64,000 nt of DNA. It comes from Saccharothrix saharensis (GTDB taxonomy: Bacteria; Actinomycetota; Actinomycetes; Mycobacteriales; Pseudonocardiaceae). A program made the position numbers and the translations under genes. The stretch is taken from the NCBI RefSeq assembly GCF_006716745.1, contig NZ_VFPP01000001.1, forward strand, positions 4,030,001 to 4,094,000. Reading direction: 5' to 3'. Below are positions 44,993 through 55,798 of this stretch, one piece after another; positions within the stretch are counted from its first letter, which is position 1, and every line of letters starts with the position of its first letter. The notes beneath the pieces were generated by a model that saw only the letters and a program-made list of their open reading frames with translations, searched no databases and was not told where the DNA came from.

Positions 44993-46360
44993 TCAGGTGG
45001 CCTTCATGGACGACGTGGTCGACGGCGACGCGGAGGAGACCGAGCCGCTGGACGAGGACGACGTGCCGCCGGTCGTGCCGCCGGTGGTGCCCTCCGGGGA
45101 CGTCGCGGCGGGCGGCTCGGTCGTCGTGGTCGTCGTCGTGGTGGTGGTCGTGGTGGTGGTCGTGGTCGTGGTCGGCGCGGGGCAGTCCGACGGGGTGGAC
45201 GACGTCGTGGTGGGCGTCGTCGTGGGGGTGGTGGTCGACGTCGTCGTCGTGGGCGGCGTCGGCGTCGGGCACACCGGCGGGGTGGTGGTGGTCGTCGTCG
45301 GCGGGAACGTGAACGTGGTCGTCACGCCGGTCCGCGTGGTCGTCGTGGTGCTCGTCGGGTGCGACGGGCTGGACGACGGCGGGTTCGAGTTGCCGGGCGG
45401 TGAGGTGTTGTTGTTGCCCGGGGTGGTGCCGTTGCCGACGTCCTGGCCGAAGTCGTCGTCCGAGCCGATGATGTCGGGCAGCACCGGCACGCCGCTGGCG
45501 TACACGTCCGCCCAGTACAGCACCGTGGCGACGTAATCGTTGGAGTGGTTGTAGCGGAACACCGACTTGGCGCGCTGCTCCGGGTCGGCCAGGTCCGAGT
45601 TGTGGGCGCACAGGTAGTTGCCCGCGCCGATGGTGGCGTCGTAGATGTTGTTCGGGTTGCGCTCGCCGTCGGCGTTGCCGTCGGCCGCGTAACCGGCCCA
45701 CGTGGACGGGATGAACTGCATCGGGCCGACGGCCCGGTCCCAGGTGCCGTCGCCGTCGAACCGGCCGCCGTCGGTGTCGCGGATGGCCGCCATGCCGGGC
45801 GCGCCGTTGAGCACCGGGCCCAGGATGGGTTCGACCGTGGTGCCCTTCTCGTTGACCCGACCGCCGCGGGCGTGCCCGGACTCGATGCGGCCGATGCTGG
45901 CCAGCAGCGGCCAGTCCAGGTGGCAGTTCGGCGTGGTCTGGGCCAGCCGGTCGGCCGCGCGCATGTACGCGTCGAGCATCACGCCGGGGATGCCGTGCTG
46001 GCCCTCGCGCAGGAAACCGCCCTCCAGCGGGGGCAGGTCGTCCTCGAACTCCGCCGGGTCGTCGGCCTCGGCCAGCAGGGCCGCGCTCAGCTCGTCGGTC
46101 TCGGGCAGCCGACCGGTCGCGCCCAGCTTGCCCTCGGCGTCCAGCGCGAGCGTGCCCAGCACGTCACCCGGACCGGGCGGCACGGCTTCCACGTCGGAGC
46201 GGCCGGCGAGGTGCACCCAGTCGATCGGCGTCGCGGTGTGCAGCAGCGCGGGCACGAGCATCGCGGCCGTCGCGGTGGCGGCGAAGCCCCATTGCCGCAG
46301 CGTCATCGTGCCCGGATGGACCTTCGTCCGCTTCCGCCCCCGACGCTTCGACTTCGGCAC
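44993..46360 (-). CDS. Exported lytic transglycosylase with Thr-rich tail
   Basis: A 455-residue protein. The basic N-terminus and a hydrophobic helix (FAATATAAMLVPALLH) direct export. The MltB-like/SLT domain (residues about 125-300) has the catalytic Glu in SIGRIESGHARGG and the family text WDRAVGPMQFIPSTWAGYAA and DATIGAGNYLCAH. It cleaves peptidoglycan. From residue 310 on it is Thr/Pro/Ser-rich, including a run of 18 Thr coded by an imperfect GTCGTGGTGGTGGTC-like tract (plus strand 45100-45180). The tail may span or bind the wall and may vary in length by slippage. Confidence 0.87.
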   Translation of the reverse strand: MPKSKRRGRKRTKVHPGTMTLRQWGFAATATAAMLVPALLHTATPIDWVHLAGRSDVEAVPPGPGDVLGTLALDAEGKLGATGRLPETDELSAALLAEADDPAEFEDDLPPLEGGFLREGQHGIPGVMLDAYMRAADRLAQTTPNCHLDWPLLASIGRIESGHARGGRVNEKGTTVEPILGPVLNGAPGMAAIRDTDGGRFDGDGTWDRAVGPMQFIPSTWAGYAADGNADGERNPNNIYDATIGAGNYLCAHNSDLADPEQRAKSVFRYNHSNDYVATVLYWADVYASGVPVLPDIIGSDDDFGQDVGNGTTPGNNNTSPPGNSNPPSSSPSHPTSTTTTTRTGVTTTFTFPPTTTTTTPPVCPTPTPPTTTTSTTTPTTTPTTTSSTPSDCPAPTTTTTTTTTTTTTTTTTTEPPAATSPEGTTGGTTGGTSSSSSGSVSSASPSTTSSMKAT

Positions 46361-46473
46361 AGCCCCGGACTCCCCATCGACTCGTCACCCCGGCCTGCGA
46401 ACCAGCCTGCCTGATCCGAACGGCGGTGTCACGGGCAGCCGCTGTCTTTGTGCCCGAACAACTGCCCGTACGT

Positions 46474-46965
46474 TCACTTTTTCACCGTTGACGCGCAATC
46501 ACCGCTCGGCCACCACTCCGCGAGCAGGTCGAGCGCCTCGTCGCCGAACGGGTTCACCCCCCGGCCCGCGGCCAGCGAGTGCGCCACGTGCACGTGCAGG
46601 CACTTGACCCGCCCCGGCATGCCACCCGCCGTGACCGCCGTGCCGAGCGGTTCGATCGCGTCCCGCTCGGCCAGGTACGACTCGTGCGCACGGCGGTAGC
46701 GCTCGGCCAGCTCGTCGTCCACGGCCAACCGGTCGGTCATCTCCTTCATCAGCCCGGCACCCTCGAGCCTGCTGACGTAGGAGTTCAACCGGGAGCAGGT
46801 CAGGTAGTACAGGGTCGGGAACGGCGTGCCGTCCTCCAGCCGGGGGTTGGTCTGCACGACCGCCGGGTGCCCGCTGGGGCACCGCGCCGCCACCGCCCGC
46901 ATGCCGCGCGGCTCGCGGCCCAACTGCGCCGCGACCGCCGCCCGGTCCTCGTCGCTCACCGTCAT
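46474..46965 (-). CDS. DUF501 domain protein
   Basis: A 163-residue cytosolic protein. Family text is LGREPRGMRAVAARCPSGHP, TLYYLTCSRLNSYVSRLEGA and GMPGRVKCLHVHVAHSLAAG, with conserved Cys and His that may bind metal. The ATG overlaps the FtsB-like gene stop (ATGA). Between eno, ftsB-like and ppx it occupies the same place as in mycobacteria (Rv1025 by recollection). Function unknown. Confidence 0.9.
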   Translation of the reverse strand: MTVSDEDRAAVAAQLGREPRGMRAVAARCPSGHPAVVQTNPRLEDGTPFPTLYYLTCSRLNSYVSRLEGAGLMKEMTDRLAVDDELAERYRRAHESYLAERDAIEPLGTAVTAGGMPGRVKCLHVHVAHSLAAGRGVNPFGDEALDLLAEWWPSGDCASTVKK

Positions 46966-47497
46966 CGTGCCGCCGCCGAATCCCACAACTGCTCGTACCA
47001 CGCCTTGTCCTCGGCCGGTTTCGTCTCCGGTCGCTCCTGGTCCGGTTCGCGCCCCGCGTCGCCGGGGAGCTGCACGATGTAGGGCGTCTCGCCGGGCCGC
47101 ACGTAGTGCAGCCTCCGTCGCGCCTCGGCCTCCACGTGCGCCGGGTCGGCCAGTTCCCGCTTGCGCTGCTCCAGCTGCCCCACCTCGGCTCGCAGCGTCT
47201 CCTGCGAGGCCGTCACCTCGCGCAGCTCCTCGCGTTGGGCCAGGTAGGTGCGCAGCGGCACCGCGATGCTCAGCGCGAGCGCGCACACCACCATCGCCAG
47301 CAGCGCGGCCCGCCGCGTGCCGGTCATCCCGAACGCGCCACCCGTGCCCGCCCTGCTCCGCGCCCGGGACTGCGGCTTGCGCGCCGCGGGCCGGGTGCGC
47401 GGCGGCGGCTTGCGGGGTTGGCCGTCGCGGGCCCGCGCAGGGCGGGACCTCGGCGTGGCCTCGCGGCCACGCCGGGGGTCCCGTTCCCGTCGTGCCA

Positions 47498-47498
<1 letters not shown>
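46962..47498 (-). CDS. FtsB/DivIC-like septum formation initiator
   Basis: A 178-residue bitopic membrane protein. A basic, Arg/Pro-rich cytosolic N-terminus (1-58), a transmembrane helix (about 62-80, AALLAMVVCALALSIAVPLR), then a coiled coil (REELREVTASQETLRAEVGQ) and the conserved LHYVRPGETPYIV. It joins FtsL and FtsQ at the divisome. Its start codon adjoins the enolase stop, and its stop overlaps the DUF501 start. Confidence 0.9.
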
Positions 47499-49607
<2,109 letters not shown>

Positions 49608-49675
49608 CACGCCGATCCCGTCATCCGGTCGGCTGTCGTCCGGCGGCCGGATGGCCGGGTAGCGTTGATCGAACC

Positions 49676-50053
49676 ATGACCGACAGCACCTTCGAGGCGT
49701 TCCGCCGGGCCGAGGCGCTGCTCGCGGACCGCCGACCGCTGGAGGCGCTGCGCGAGCTCCGAGTCGTGCTCGAAGCCGCGCCCGACCAGGTGGGCGTGCA
49801 GCTGCTCGCGGGGCGGGCGTACCTGGGGTCGGCCCAGCTCAAGCGCGCCGAGGCGGCGTTCCGCAAGGTGCTGGAGCTCGACCCGAGCGACCACTACGCG
49901 CGGTTCGCGCTGGGTCGGACGTTGCAGCGGCAGAGCCGGTTGACCGAGGCGTTGACGCAGTTGCGGATCGCGGCGGCGATGAACCCGTCACCGGAGTACC
50001 AGGAGGCGTTGGGCGAGGTCAGCGCCCGCCTGGCGGTGGAGCGGGACCGGTGA
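49676..50053 (+). CDS. Tetratricopeptide-repeat protein
   Basis: A 125-residue protein of about three TPR units (residues 8-110), for example LEALRELRVVLEAAPDQVGV and RAEAAFRKVLELDPSDHYAR. TPRs mediate protein contacts; no catalytic part is present. Its stop overlaps the next gene's GTG, so the two small proteins are probably made together. Confidence 0.88.
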   Translation: MTDSTFEAFRRAEALLADRRPLEALRELRVVLEAAPDQVGVQLLAGRAYLGSAQLKRAEAAFRKVLELDPSDHYARFALGRTLQRQSRLTEALTQLRIAAAMNPSPEYQEALGEVSARLAVERDR

Positions 50054-50388
50054 CGGCCTACGAGCTCGGCCCGGTGGTCGCCGAGCGCCGGGTGGACCGC
50101 GTCGCCCCGGACGGCAGCCGCGCACCGGTCGTGGTCCGCTTCGGCCGGCCCCACCCGGACCCGCTGAGCCCGAACGGCGACTGGTGCTGCCCGCACCAGG
50201 TGCTCGGGCTGGGTGACGAGGCGGTCGGCGCGGCGTTCGGCGTCGACTCGCTGCAGGCGCTGCTGCTCAGCGTGCACCGCGTGCGGCTGGAGCTGGCGGC
50301 ACGGGCGGAGCGGGCGTCGGTCAAGCTGGACTGGCTGGGCCTGCCGGACCTGGGCCTGACCGTCGAACCGCACGTCACCCGGCCCTAG
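50050..50388 (+). CDS. DUF6968-like hypothetical protein
   Basis: A 112-residue cytosolic protein. The pattern VVVRFGRPHPDPLSPNGDWC, CPHQVLGLGDEAVGAAFGVD and SLQALLLSVHRVRLEL resembles the DUF6968 family as I remember it; the assignment is tentative. The GTG overlaps the TPR gene stop. Its TAG stop shares the palindrome CTAG with the stop of the convergent transglycosylase gene. Confidence 0.75.
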   Translation: MTAYELGPVVAERRVDRVAPDGSRAPVVVRFGRPHPDPLSPNGDWCCPHQVLGLGDEAVGAAFGVDSLQALLLSVHRVRLELAARAERASVKLDWLGLPDLGLTVEPHVTRP

Positions 50389-51227
50389 CCGACGCTGACC
50401 CGCGCGTAGGCGTCCGCGCCGCTGTAGACGTTCTGGCCGTACTCGGTCGAGTTGTTGTAGGCCAGCACGGCCGCCCACCAGCCCGCGCCCGTGCCCAGGT
50501 CACGGCCGTCCGAGCACAGGTAGCGGGCGGCGGCCAGGGCGGCGTCGTCGATGTTCTGCGGGTCCGGCGCCCGGCCGTCGCCGTTCGCGCGCACGGCGTA
50601 GCGGGCCCACGTGGTCGGGATGAACTGCATCGGGCCGACCGCCCGGTCCCACTTCGTGTCGCCGTCGAGCACGCCGCCGTCGCTGTCCGCGATGGCCTTC
50701 ACGCCCGGTGAGCCGTCCAGCGGGATGCCGATGATCGGGCGTGACGGCCGGCCGTCCTCCCCGAGCCGCAGGCCGCCGAGCGTGCCGTGGTGCGACTCGA
50801 TCCGGCCGATGCCCGCCAGCGTCGCCCACGACAGCCGGCACGCCGGGCTCTGCGACCGCATGACCAGGTCGGCGGTGGCGTACGCGCGCAGCGCGCGGGC
50901 CGGGACGTCGGTCTTGTCCGACAGCGACGCCGCCCACGCGACCAGCGGGTCCGCGGTGGGCTCGGCCTGGCCCGCCGGCGGCACGTCACCGCCGGACCCG
51001 GGCAGGGCGGGCGCGGCGGCGCCGGGCTCGACCGCCTGGAACGGCACCGGGAACGGCGGGTCGGCGGCCTGCCGCGGCGCGGACCGGTTGAACGTGGCCA
51101 GCGCCCACGCGCCACCCGCCACGACGGCCAGCAGGATCAGCACCAGCACGAGGCGCCCGACGAGGTTGCCGGCACCGCCGCGCGACGGACGGCGCGGCTC
51201 GGTCTTGGACGGCGGCGGGACGACCAC
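50385..51227 (-). CDS. Exported lytic transglycosylase, short form
   Basis: A 280-residue protein with a basic N-terminus, a transmembrane signal anchor (VGRLVLVLILLAVVAGGAWA), a Pro/Ala linker and an MltB-like domain: catalytic Glu in GIGRIESHHGTLGG, then WDRAVGPMQFIPTTWARYAV and AALAAARYLCSDGRDL. It is a paralogue of the protein at 44993-46360 but lacks the Thr tail. It resembles LpqU of mycobacteria, located near eno there too. It probably remodels peptidoglycan. Confidence 0.88.
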   Translation of the reverse strand: MVVPPPSKTEPRRPSRGGAGNLVGRLVLVLILLAVVAGGAWALATFNRSAPRQAADPPFPVPFQAVEPGAAAPALPGSGGDVPPAGQAEPTADPLVAWAASLSDKTDVPARALRAYATADLVMRSQSPACRLSWATLAGIGRIESHHGTLGGLRLGEDGRPSRPIIGIPLDGSPGVKAIADSDGGVLDGDTKWDRAVGPMQFIPTTWARYAVRANGDGRAPDPQNIDDAALAAARYLCSDGRDLGTGAGWWAAVLAYNNSTEYGQNVYSGADAYARVSVG

Positions 51228-51306
51228 CGCCCCAGGCTACGTGCTCCCGGCACCCGGACGGCGGGATCGCCGGGCAATTCGTCCCCCGATGCCGGATGCA
51301 GCGCGG

Positions 51307-51495
51307 CTACGACGATCTCGGCTGTTCGACGAGCGGGGGGCGGCACCCCGGCGTCGCGGGCACGACCACCGGCGGCAGCGCGACGGTCCGGACCTCGGTG
51401 CGCACGCTCACCAGCGTGTGGTTCACCGTGACGGGCGGCGCCACGACCGCCGCCAGGCACCCGCGCCCGCTGCGCGGCAACTCACGACGGCTCAC
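51307..51495 (-). CDS. Possible small protein
   Basis: A 62-codon GTG frame, VSRRELPRSGRGCLAAVVAP then PVTVNHTLVSVRTEVRTVAL, PPVVVPATPGCRPP. The alternating hydrophobic pattern and two cysteines look protein-like, but no Shine-Dalgarno site or family is evident. It lies in the 362-bp gap between the transglycosylase and tricorn genes, which also holds an inverted repeat. Confidence 0.35.
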   Translation of the reverse strand: MSRRELPRSGRGCLAAVVAPPVTVNHTLVSVRTEVRTVALPPVVVPATPGCRPPLVEQPRSS

Positions 51496-51502
51496 GACAC
51501 CC

Positions 51503-51542
51503 CCGAACCCGATCTTGGGTGCCCCTCATTGATCGGGTTCGG
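51503..51542. repeat. Inverted repeat with a third nearby copy
   Basis: Perfect 12-bp arms CCGAACCCGATC and GATCGGGTTCGG with 16 bases between. A further GAACCCGATC copy lies at 51582-51591 at the 3' end of the tricorn gene. It may act as terminator for the tricorn gene or as an operator. Confidence 0.6.
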
Positions 51543-51589
51543 ACCACCGGCCGCAACCACCGCGCCATCACACGCACAGGTGAACCCGA

Positions 51590-54500
51590 TCAGGTGAGGG
51601 GCGGGAGCTGCGGCGGAACGGCCGCCGGCCGCGCCTCCAACGCCTCCAGCGCCAGCCGCACCGCCGTGTCGAGCTGCGGGTCGCGCCCGGCCACCCGGTC
51701 CTGCGGCGTGACGACCACCTCGACGTCCGGGTCCACGCCGTGGTTCTCCACGCCCCACCCCGGCCCGGCGAACCACGTCGCGTACCGGGGCTGCGTCACC
51801 AGCGTGCCGTCCACCAGGTGGTACTGCATGTCGATGCCGATCACCCCGCCCCACGTGCGGGTGCCGACGACCGGCCCGATGCCCATCTCCTTGATCGCCA
51901 CGTTCACGATGTCGCCGTCGGACCCGGCGAACTCGTCCGCGATCGCCACCACCGGCCCGCGCGGCGCGTCACCGGGGTAGCTGTCGGCCGTGGTGTACCC
52001 GCGCGCCACGGACCAGCCGATGATCCGCCGCCCCAGCTTCTCCACGACCAACTCGGACGTGTGACCGCCGCCGTTCTCCCGCACGTCGAGCACCACGGCC
52101 TCCCGCGCCAGCTCCACCCGCAGGTCGCGGTGCAGCTGCGCCCAGCCCGCGCCCATCATGTCCGGCACGTGCAGGTACCCGACCCGCCCGTCGGACAGCT
52201 CGTGCACGCGGGCCCGCCGGTCGGCCACCCACGCGTGGTAGCGCAACGGCTCGTCGTCCGCCAACGGCACCACGACGACCCGGCGCGGCTCACCACCGCC
52301 ACCGGGCCGCACGGTCAGCTCCACCGGCTTGCCCGCCGCACCGACCAGCAGCGGCGCGGGCCCCGTCACCGGGTCCACCTGCCGCCCGTCCACCGCCACG
52401 ATCGCGTCACCGGCCCGCACCGCGACCCCCGGCGCGGCCAGCGGTGACCGCGCCGCCGGGTCCGACGTCTCACCCGGGATCACCCGCACCACCCGCCACG
52501 CGCCCGACTCGTCCCGCTCCAGGTCCGCGCCCAGCAAGCCCACCGCGCGCCCGCGCGACCCGTGCGCCGGGATCACGTAGGCGTGCGACGTGCCCAGCTC
52601 GCCCTGCACCTCCCACAGCAGGTCGACCAGGTCGCTGTAGCTGCCCAGCCGCTCGACCAGCGGCCGGTAGCGCTCCAGCACCCCAGCCCAGTCCACGCCG
52701 CCCATGTCGGTGCGCCAGAAGTGGTCCCGCATCAGCCGCCCGGCCTCCGCGTACGCCTGCCGCCACTCGGCCGCCCGGTCCACCACCACCCGCACCCGCG
52801 ACAGGTCCACGTCCACCGAGTCGTAGTCGTCGGAGTCGACCTTCCGGTCCGTCGGCACCACCCGCAGGTCGCCGCCGTCCTGCACGGCCATCCGCTGCCC
52901 GTCGCCGGTCACCGCGAACGCGTCCACCCCGTCCACCAGCACGTCGGTGCGCGACTTGGCCAGGTCGAACCGCTCCAGCACCGCCCGCGGCGCCCGCGCC
53001 GACGGGCCGGCCAGGTTGTCGCCCAGCACCCCCCGCAACGGCGACCGCAGCCACAGCAACCCGCCCTTGGCCGCCGTCAACCCCGAGTAGCGGGCCGCCG
53101 CGACCGGCACCGTCACCACCCGGTCCGCCAACCCGTCCAGGTCGACGACCGTGATCGGGTTCTCCTCGTCCTTCTCCTTGTCCTTGTCCGACGAGTCGTC
53201 GCCCACCGGCCGGCCCAGGCGCAGCGGGTCGAACGGCGAGGGCGTCGTGGCCGCCAGCGGCAGCAGGTAGGGCCGGCAGCCGGTCGGGAACGACAGGTCG
53301 AACACGTGCGCGTCGTACACCGGGTCGAAGCTGCGCACCGACAGGAACGCCAGGTACCGGCCGTCCTCGGTGAACGTCGGCGAGAAGTCGGAGAACCGCA
53401 GCGGCGTCACGTCCACCACGGACAGGTCCGTCGTGTTCGTCATCCGGATGTGCTGCAACGGCCGCGGCCCGGGGTGCGACCACGCCAACCAGTTCGAGTC
53501 GGGCGAGAACGCCAGGTCGCTGACGTGCGGGTTCGCCCCCTTCAACACCTCGCGCACCTCACCGGACTCCACCTCGACCAGCAGCAGCCGCCCGTCGTGG
53601 GTGGCCACCGCCAACCGCCGCCCGTCCGGCGAGACGGCCAGCTCCAACACCCGCCCCAGCTTGCCGACCGCCACCCGCCGCGGCTCGTTGCCCGGCTCCA
53701 CCCCACCGACGGGCGCGAACTCCAACCCCTCCTCGCCGTCCGCGTCGGTCACCCACACCACGCCGTCCCCGACCACCCGCGGCAACCGCGCCCGCACCCC
53801 GGGCTGCTCCGCCAACGCGCGCACGGGCCCGTCCCGGTGGGTCACCCAGTGCACCGTCCCCCGCACCTCGACCACACTGGCCCGCCCGGTCCGGTCCGGG
53901 TGGAAGTCGTCGGGCCGCGACGGCACGTGCCGCGGCCGGCGAGCCGTCCTCGGCCCACCCAACCGGATGTCCAACCTCCGCGGCTCGGCGCCGTCCAACC
54001 CGTCCAACACCCACAGCTCACCGGCGTGCTGCCAGACGATCCGCTCACCGTCACTCGACGCCACCCGGGCGTAGAACTCCTGCTCCGTGTGCCGCCTCAG
54101 GTCCGACCCGTCCGCCGACACCGAGTACAGGCTCCCGACCCCGTCGTGGTCGGACAGGAACGCGATCCGCTCCCCGATCCACATCGGTGACGTCAGCGAC
54201 GACGTCAACCCGGGCAGGATGCGCTCGAACTCCCCCTCCCCACGCCGGTCGACCCACAACTTCGCCGCCGCCCCACCCCGGTACCGCTTCCACCAAGCCG
54301 GGTCCCGCCCGTACACCGACGTGACCACCACCTGCCCACCGGGCCCGAACGCCACGTCGTCCACCCACCCGAACGGCAACCGCCTCGCCGGTCCCCCGTC
54401 CACCGGAACCGCGTGCGCCCACTGCCGGTTCGTGGTCGCCTGCCCGGTGGACGTCACGGCGACGACCTCACCCTCCGCCGTCCACCCCCGGACCCCGGTC

Positions 54501-54763
54501 GTGTAATCACCCCAATAGGTGAGCCGAACCGCCTCCCCGCCCTCCACCGGCGCCAAGTGCACCTCGGGCGCCCCGTCCCGCCGACTGGTCCACGCCAACC
54601 CCGTCCCGGTCGGGTCGAAGCGGGGAAAGGACACAGGCACCTGGTCAGCGGTCACCCGCCAGGCCCGACCACCGTCGAGCGGCGCGAGCCACACATCGTC
54701 TTCGGCGACGAACGTCACCAGGTCGCCGTGCAGGTGCGGGAAGCGGAGGTAAGCCTCGGTCAC
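51590..54763 (-). CDS. Tricorn-type protease
   Basis: A 1057-residue cytosolic serine protease. The N-terminal half is two beta-propellers (WD-like repeats such as FSPDSNWLAWSHPGP). C-terminal parts: helical C1 domain, a PDZ domain (GVAVRAGDAIVAVDGRQVDP) and the C2 catalytic domain with Ser in ADEFAGSDGDIVNVA and His in LGTSHAYVIPAHG. An acidic insert SSDKDKEKDEENP lies between the propeller blades near residue 520. Tricorn trims peptides released by the proteasome, fitting an actinomycete. The start is a GTG at 54763. Confidence 0.93.
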   Translation of the reverse strand: MTEAYLRFPHLHGDLVTFVAEDDVWLAPLDGGRAWRVTADQVPVSFPRFDPTGTGLAWTSRRDGAPEVHLAPVEGGEAVRLTYWGDYTTGVRGWTAEGEVVAVTSTGQATTNRQWAHAVPVDGGPARRLPFGWVDDVAFGPGGQVVVTSVYGRDPAWWKRYRGGAAAKLWVDRRGEGEFERILPGLTSSLTSPMWIGERIAFLSDHDGVGSLYSVSADGSDLRRHTEQEFYARVASSDGERIVWQHAGELWVLDGLDGAEPRRLDIRLGGPRTARRPRHVPSRPDDFHPDRTGRASVVEVRGTVHWVTHRDGPVRALAEQPGVRARLPRVVGDGVVWVTDADGEEGLEFAPVGGVEPGNEPRRVAVGKLGRVLELAVSPDGRRLAVATHDGRLLLVEVESGEVREVLKGANPHVSDLAFSPDSNWLAWSHPGPRPLQHIRMTNTTDLSVVDVTPLRFSDFSPTFTEDGRYLAFLSVRSFDPVYDAHVFDLSFPTGCRPYLLPLAATTPSPFDPLRLGRPVGDDSSDKDKEKDEENPITVVDLDGLADRVVTVPVAAARYSGLTAAKGGLLWLRSPLRGVLGDNLAGPSARAPRAVLERFDLAKSRTDVLVDGVDAFAVTGDGQRMAVQDGGDLRVVPTDRKVDSDDYDSVDVDLSRVRVVVDRAAEWRQAYAEAGRLMRDHFWRTDMGGVDWAGVLERYRPLVERLGSYSDLVDLLWEVQGELGTSHAYVIPAHGSRGRAVGLLGADLERDESGAWRVVRVIPGETSDPAARSPLAAPGVAVRAGDAIVAVDGRQVDPVTGPAPLLVGAAGKPVELTVRPGGGGEPRRVVVVPLADDEPLRYHAWVADRRARVHELSDGRVGYLHVPDMMGAGWAQLHRDLRVELAREAVVLDVRENGGGHTSELVVEKLGRRIIGWSVARGYTTADSYPGDAPRGPVVAIADEFAGSDGDIVNVAIKEMGIGPVVGTRTWGGVIGIDMQYHLVDGTLVTQPRYATWFAGPGWGVENHGVDPDVEVVVTPQDRVAGRDPQLDTAVRLALEALEARPAAVPPQLPPLT

Positions 54764-54883
54764 CCTTCGACGTTATCGGACCCGCAACCAACCCACCGAG
54801 GCCCGATTCGACGTGGGTTCGGGCGCTTCAGGCAGGTCACAGCCGGGCTTACCGCGCAACCCCGCTTTCACCTCAGCCAGGGC

Positions 54884-55798
54884 TCACCGCGGCCAGTACC
54901 GACGCCACTCCTCCGCCGTCAACCTCTCCACACCCGCCGCCCGAGCCGCCTTCTCCGCCGCCCGCACATCGGCCTCGAACCGCCGCGCCACCACCCGCAA
55001 CTCGGTCTCCGGGTCCTCCCCGGCCAGCTTCGCCACCGCCGCCACCGCGAACAACGTCACCCCGACGTCGTCACCCTCCGGCAGCAGGTCCACCGGCAAC
55101 CCGGCCCGCGCCACCCGCTGCGCCAGCTTCCCGGCCAGCGCCACCGCCGGCTGCCCCATCGCGACCCCGTCGACGCTCGACTCACGCCGCTTCTCCGCCT
55201 GCTTGAGCTCTTCCCACCGGTGCTGCTGCGACGTCGCGTCCCGCACCGCCGGGTCCCCGCCCTCGAACACGTGCGGGTGCCGTCCGACCAGCTTCGCCAC
55301 CAGGTCCCCGGCGACCTCGTCGATCCCGAACGGCTCCTCGGCGTCCTCCGCCGCGATCCGCGCGTGGAACAGAACCTGGAGCAGCACGTCCCCGAGCTCT
55401 TCCCGCAACGCCGCCCGGTCGCCGTCCTCGATGGCTTCCAGCAGCTCGTACGTCTCTTCCACCAGGTACTGCCGCAACGACTTGTGGTCCTGCTCGGCGT
55501 CCCACGGACAGCCACCGGGCGACCGCAACCGGTCCATCACCGCCGCCGCCTCCAGCAACGGCACCCCGGGCGTCCGCACCACCTCGGCACCCGCCGCGAC
55601 CAACTCCCGCGCCACCGGCTCATCCGGGTTGGTCGTGATCAACACCACCGGCTGGCCCGCCACGAACTCGGACACCGGCACGGCCGACCACTCGGCCGCG
55701 TCCACACCCTCCCCCGCGTACACCGCCGCCGCGCCCCGCAGAGCGGACAGCGCGGCGGCGGGCAGAACCGGAACAGCCCCTACGACGACAACCGTCAC
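54884..55798 (-). CDS. mazG: MazG nucleoside triphosphate pyrophosphohydrolase
   Basis: A 304-residue protein. Residues 1-85 are an actinobacterial N-terminal extension resembling a decayed tetrapyrrole-methylase-like domain. The MazG domain (about 90-200) has CPWDAEQDHKSL, the metal-binding EETYELLEAIE and EELGDVLLQVLFHARIA. It hydrolyses noncanonical or excess NTPs. The start overlaps the SurA-like gene stop by four bases. The order mfd, SurA-like, mazG matches the mycobacterial neighbourhood in part. Confidence 0.92.
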   Translation of the reverse strand: MTVVVVGAVPVLPAAALSALRGAAAVYAGEGVDAAEWSAVPVSEFVAGQPVVLITTNPDEPVARELVAAGAEVVRTPGVPLLEAAAVMDRLRSPGGCPWDAEQDHKSLRQYLVEETYELLEAIEDGDRAALREELGDVLLQVLFHARIAAEDAEEPFGIDEVAGDLVAKLVGRHPHVFEGGDPAVRDATSQQHRWEELKQAEKRRESSVDGVAMGQPAVALAGKLAQRVARAGLPVDLLPEGDDVGVTLFAVAAVAKLAGEDPETELRVVARRFEADVRAAEKAARAAGVERLTAEEWRRYWPR

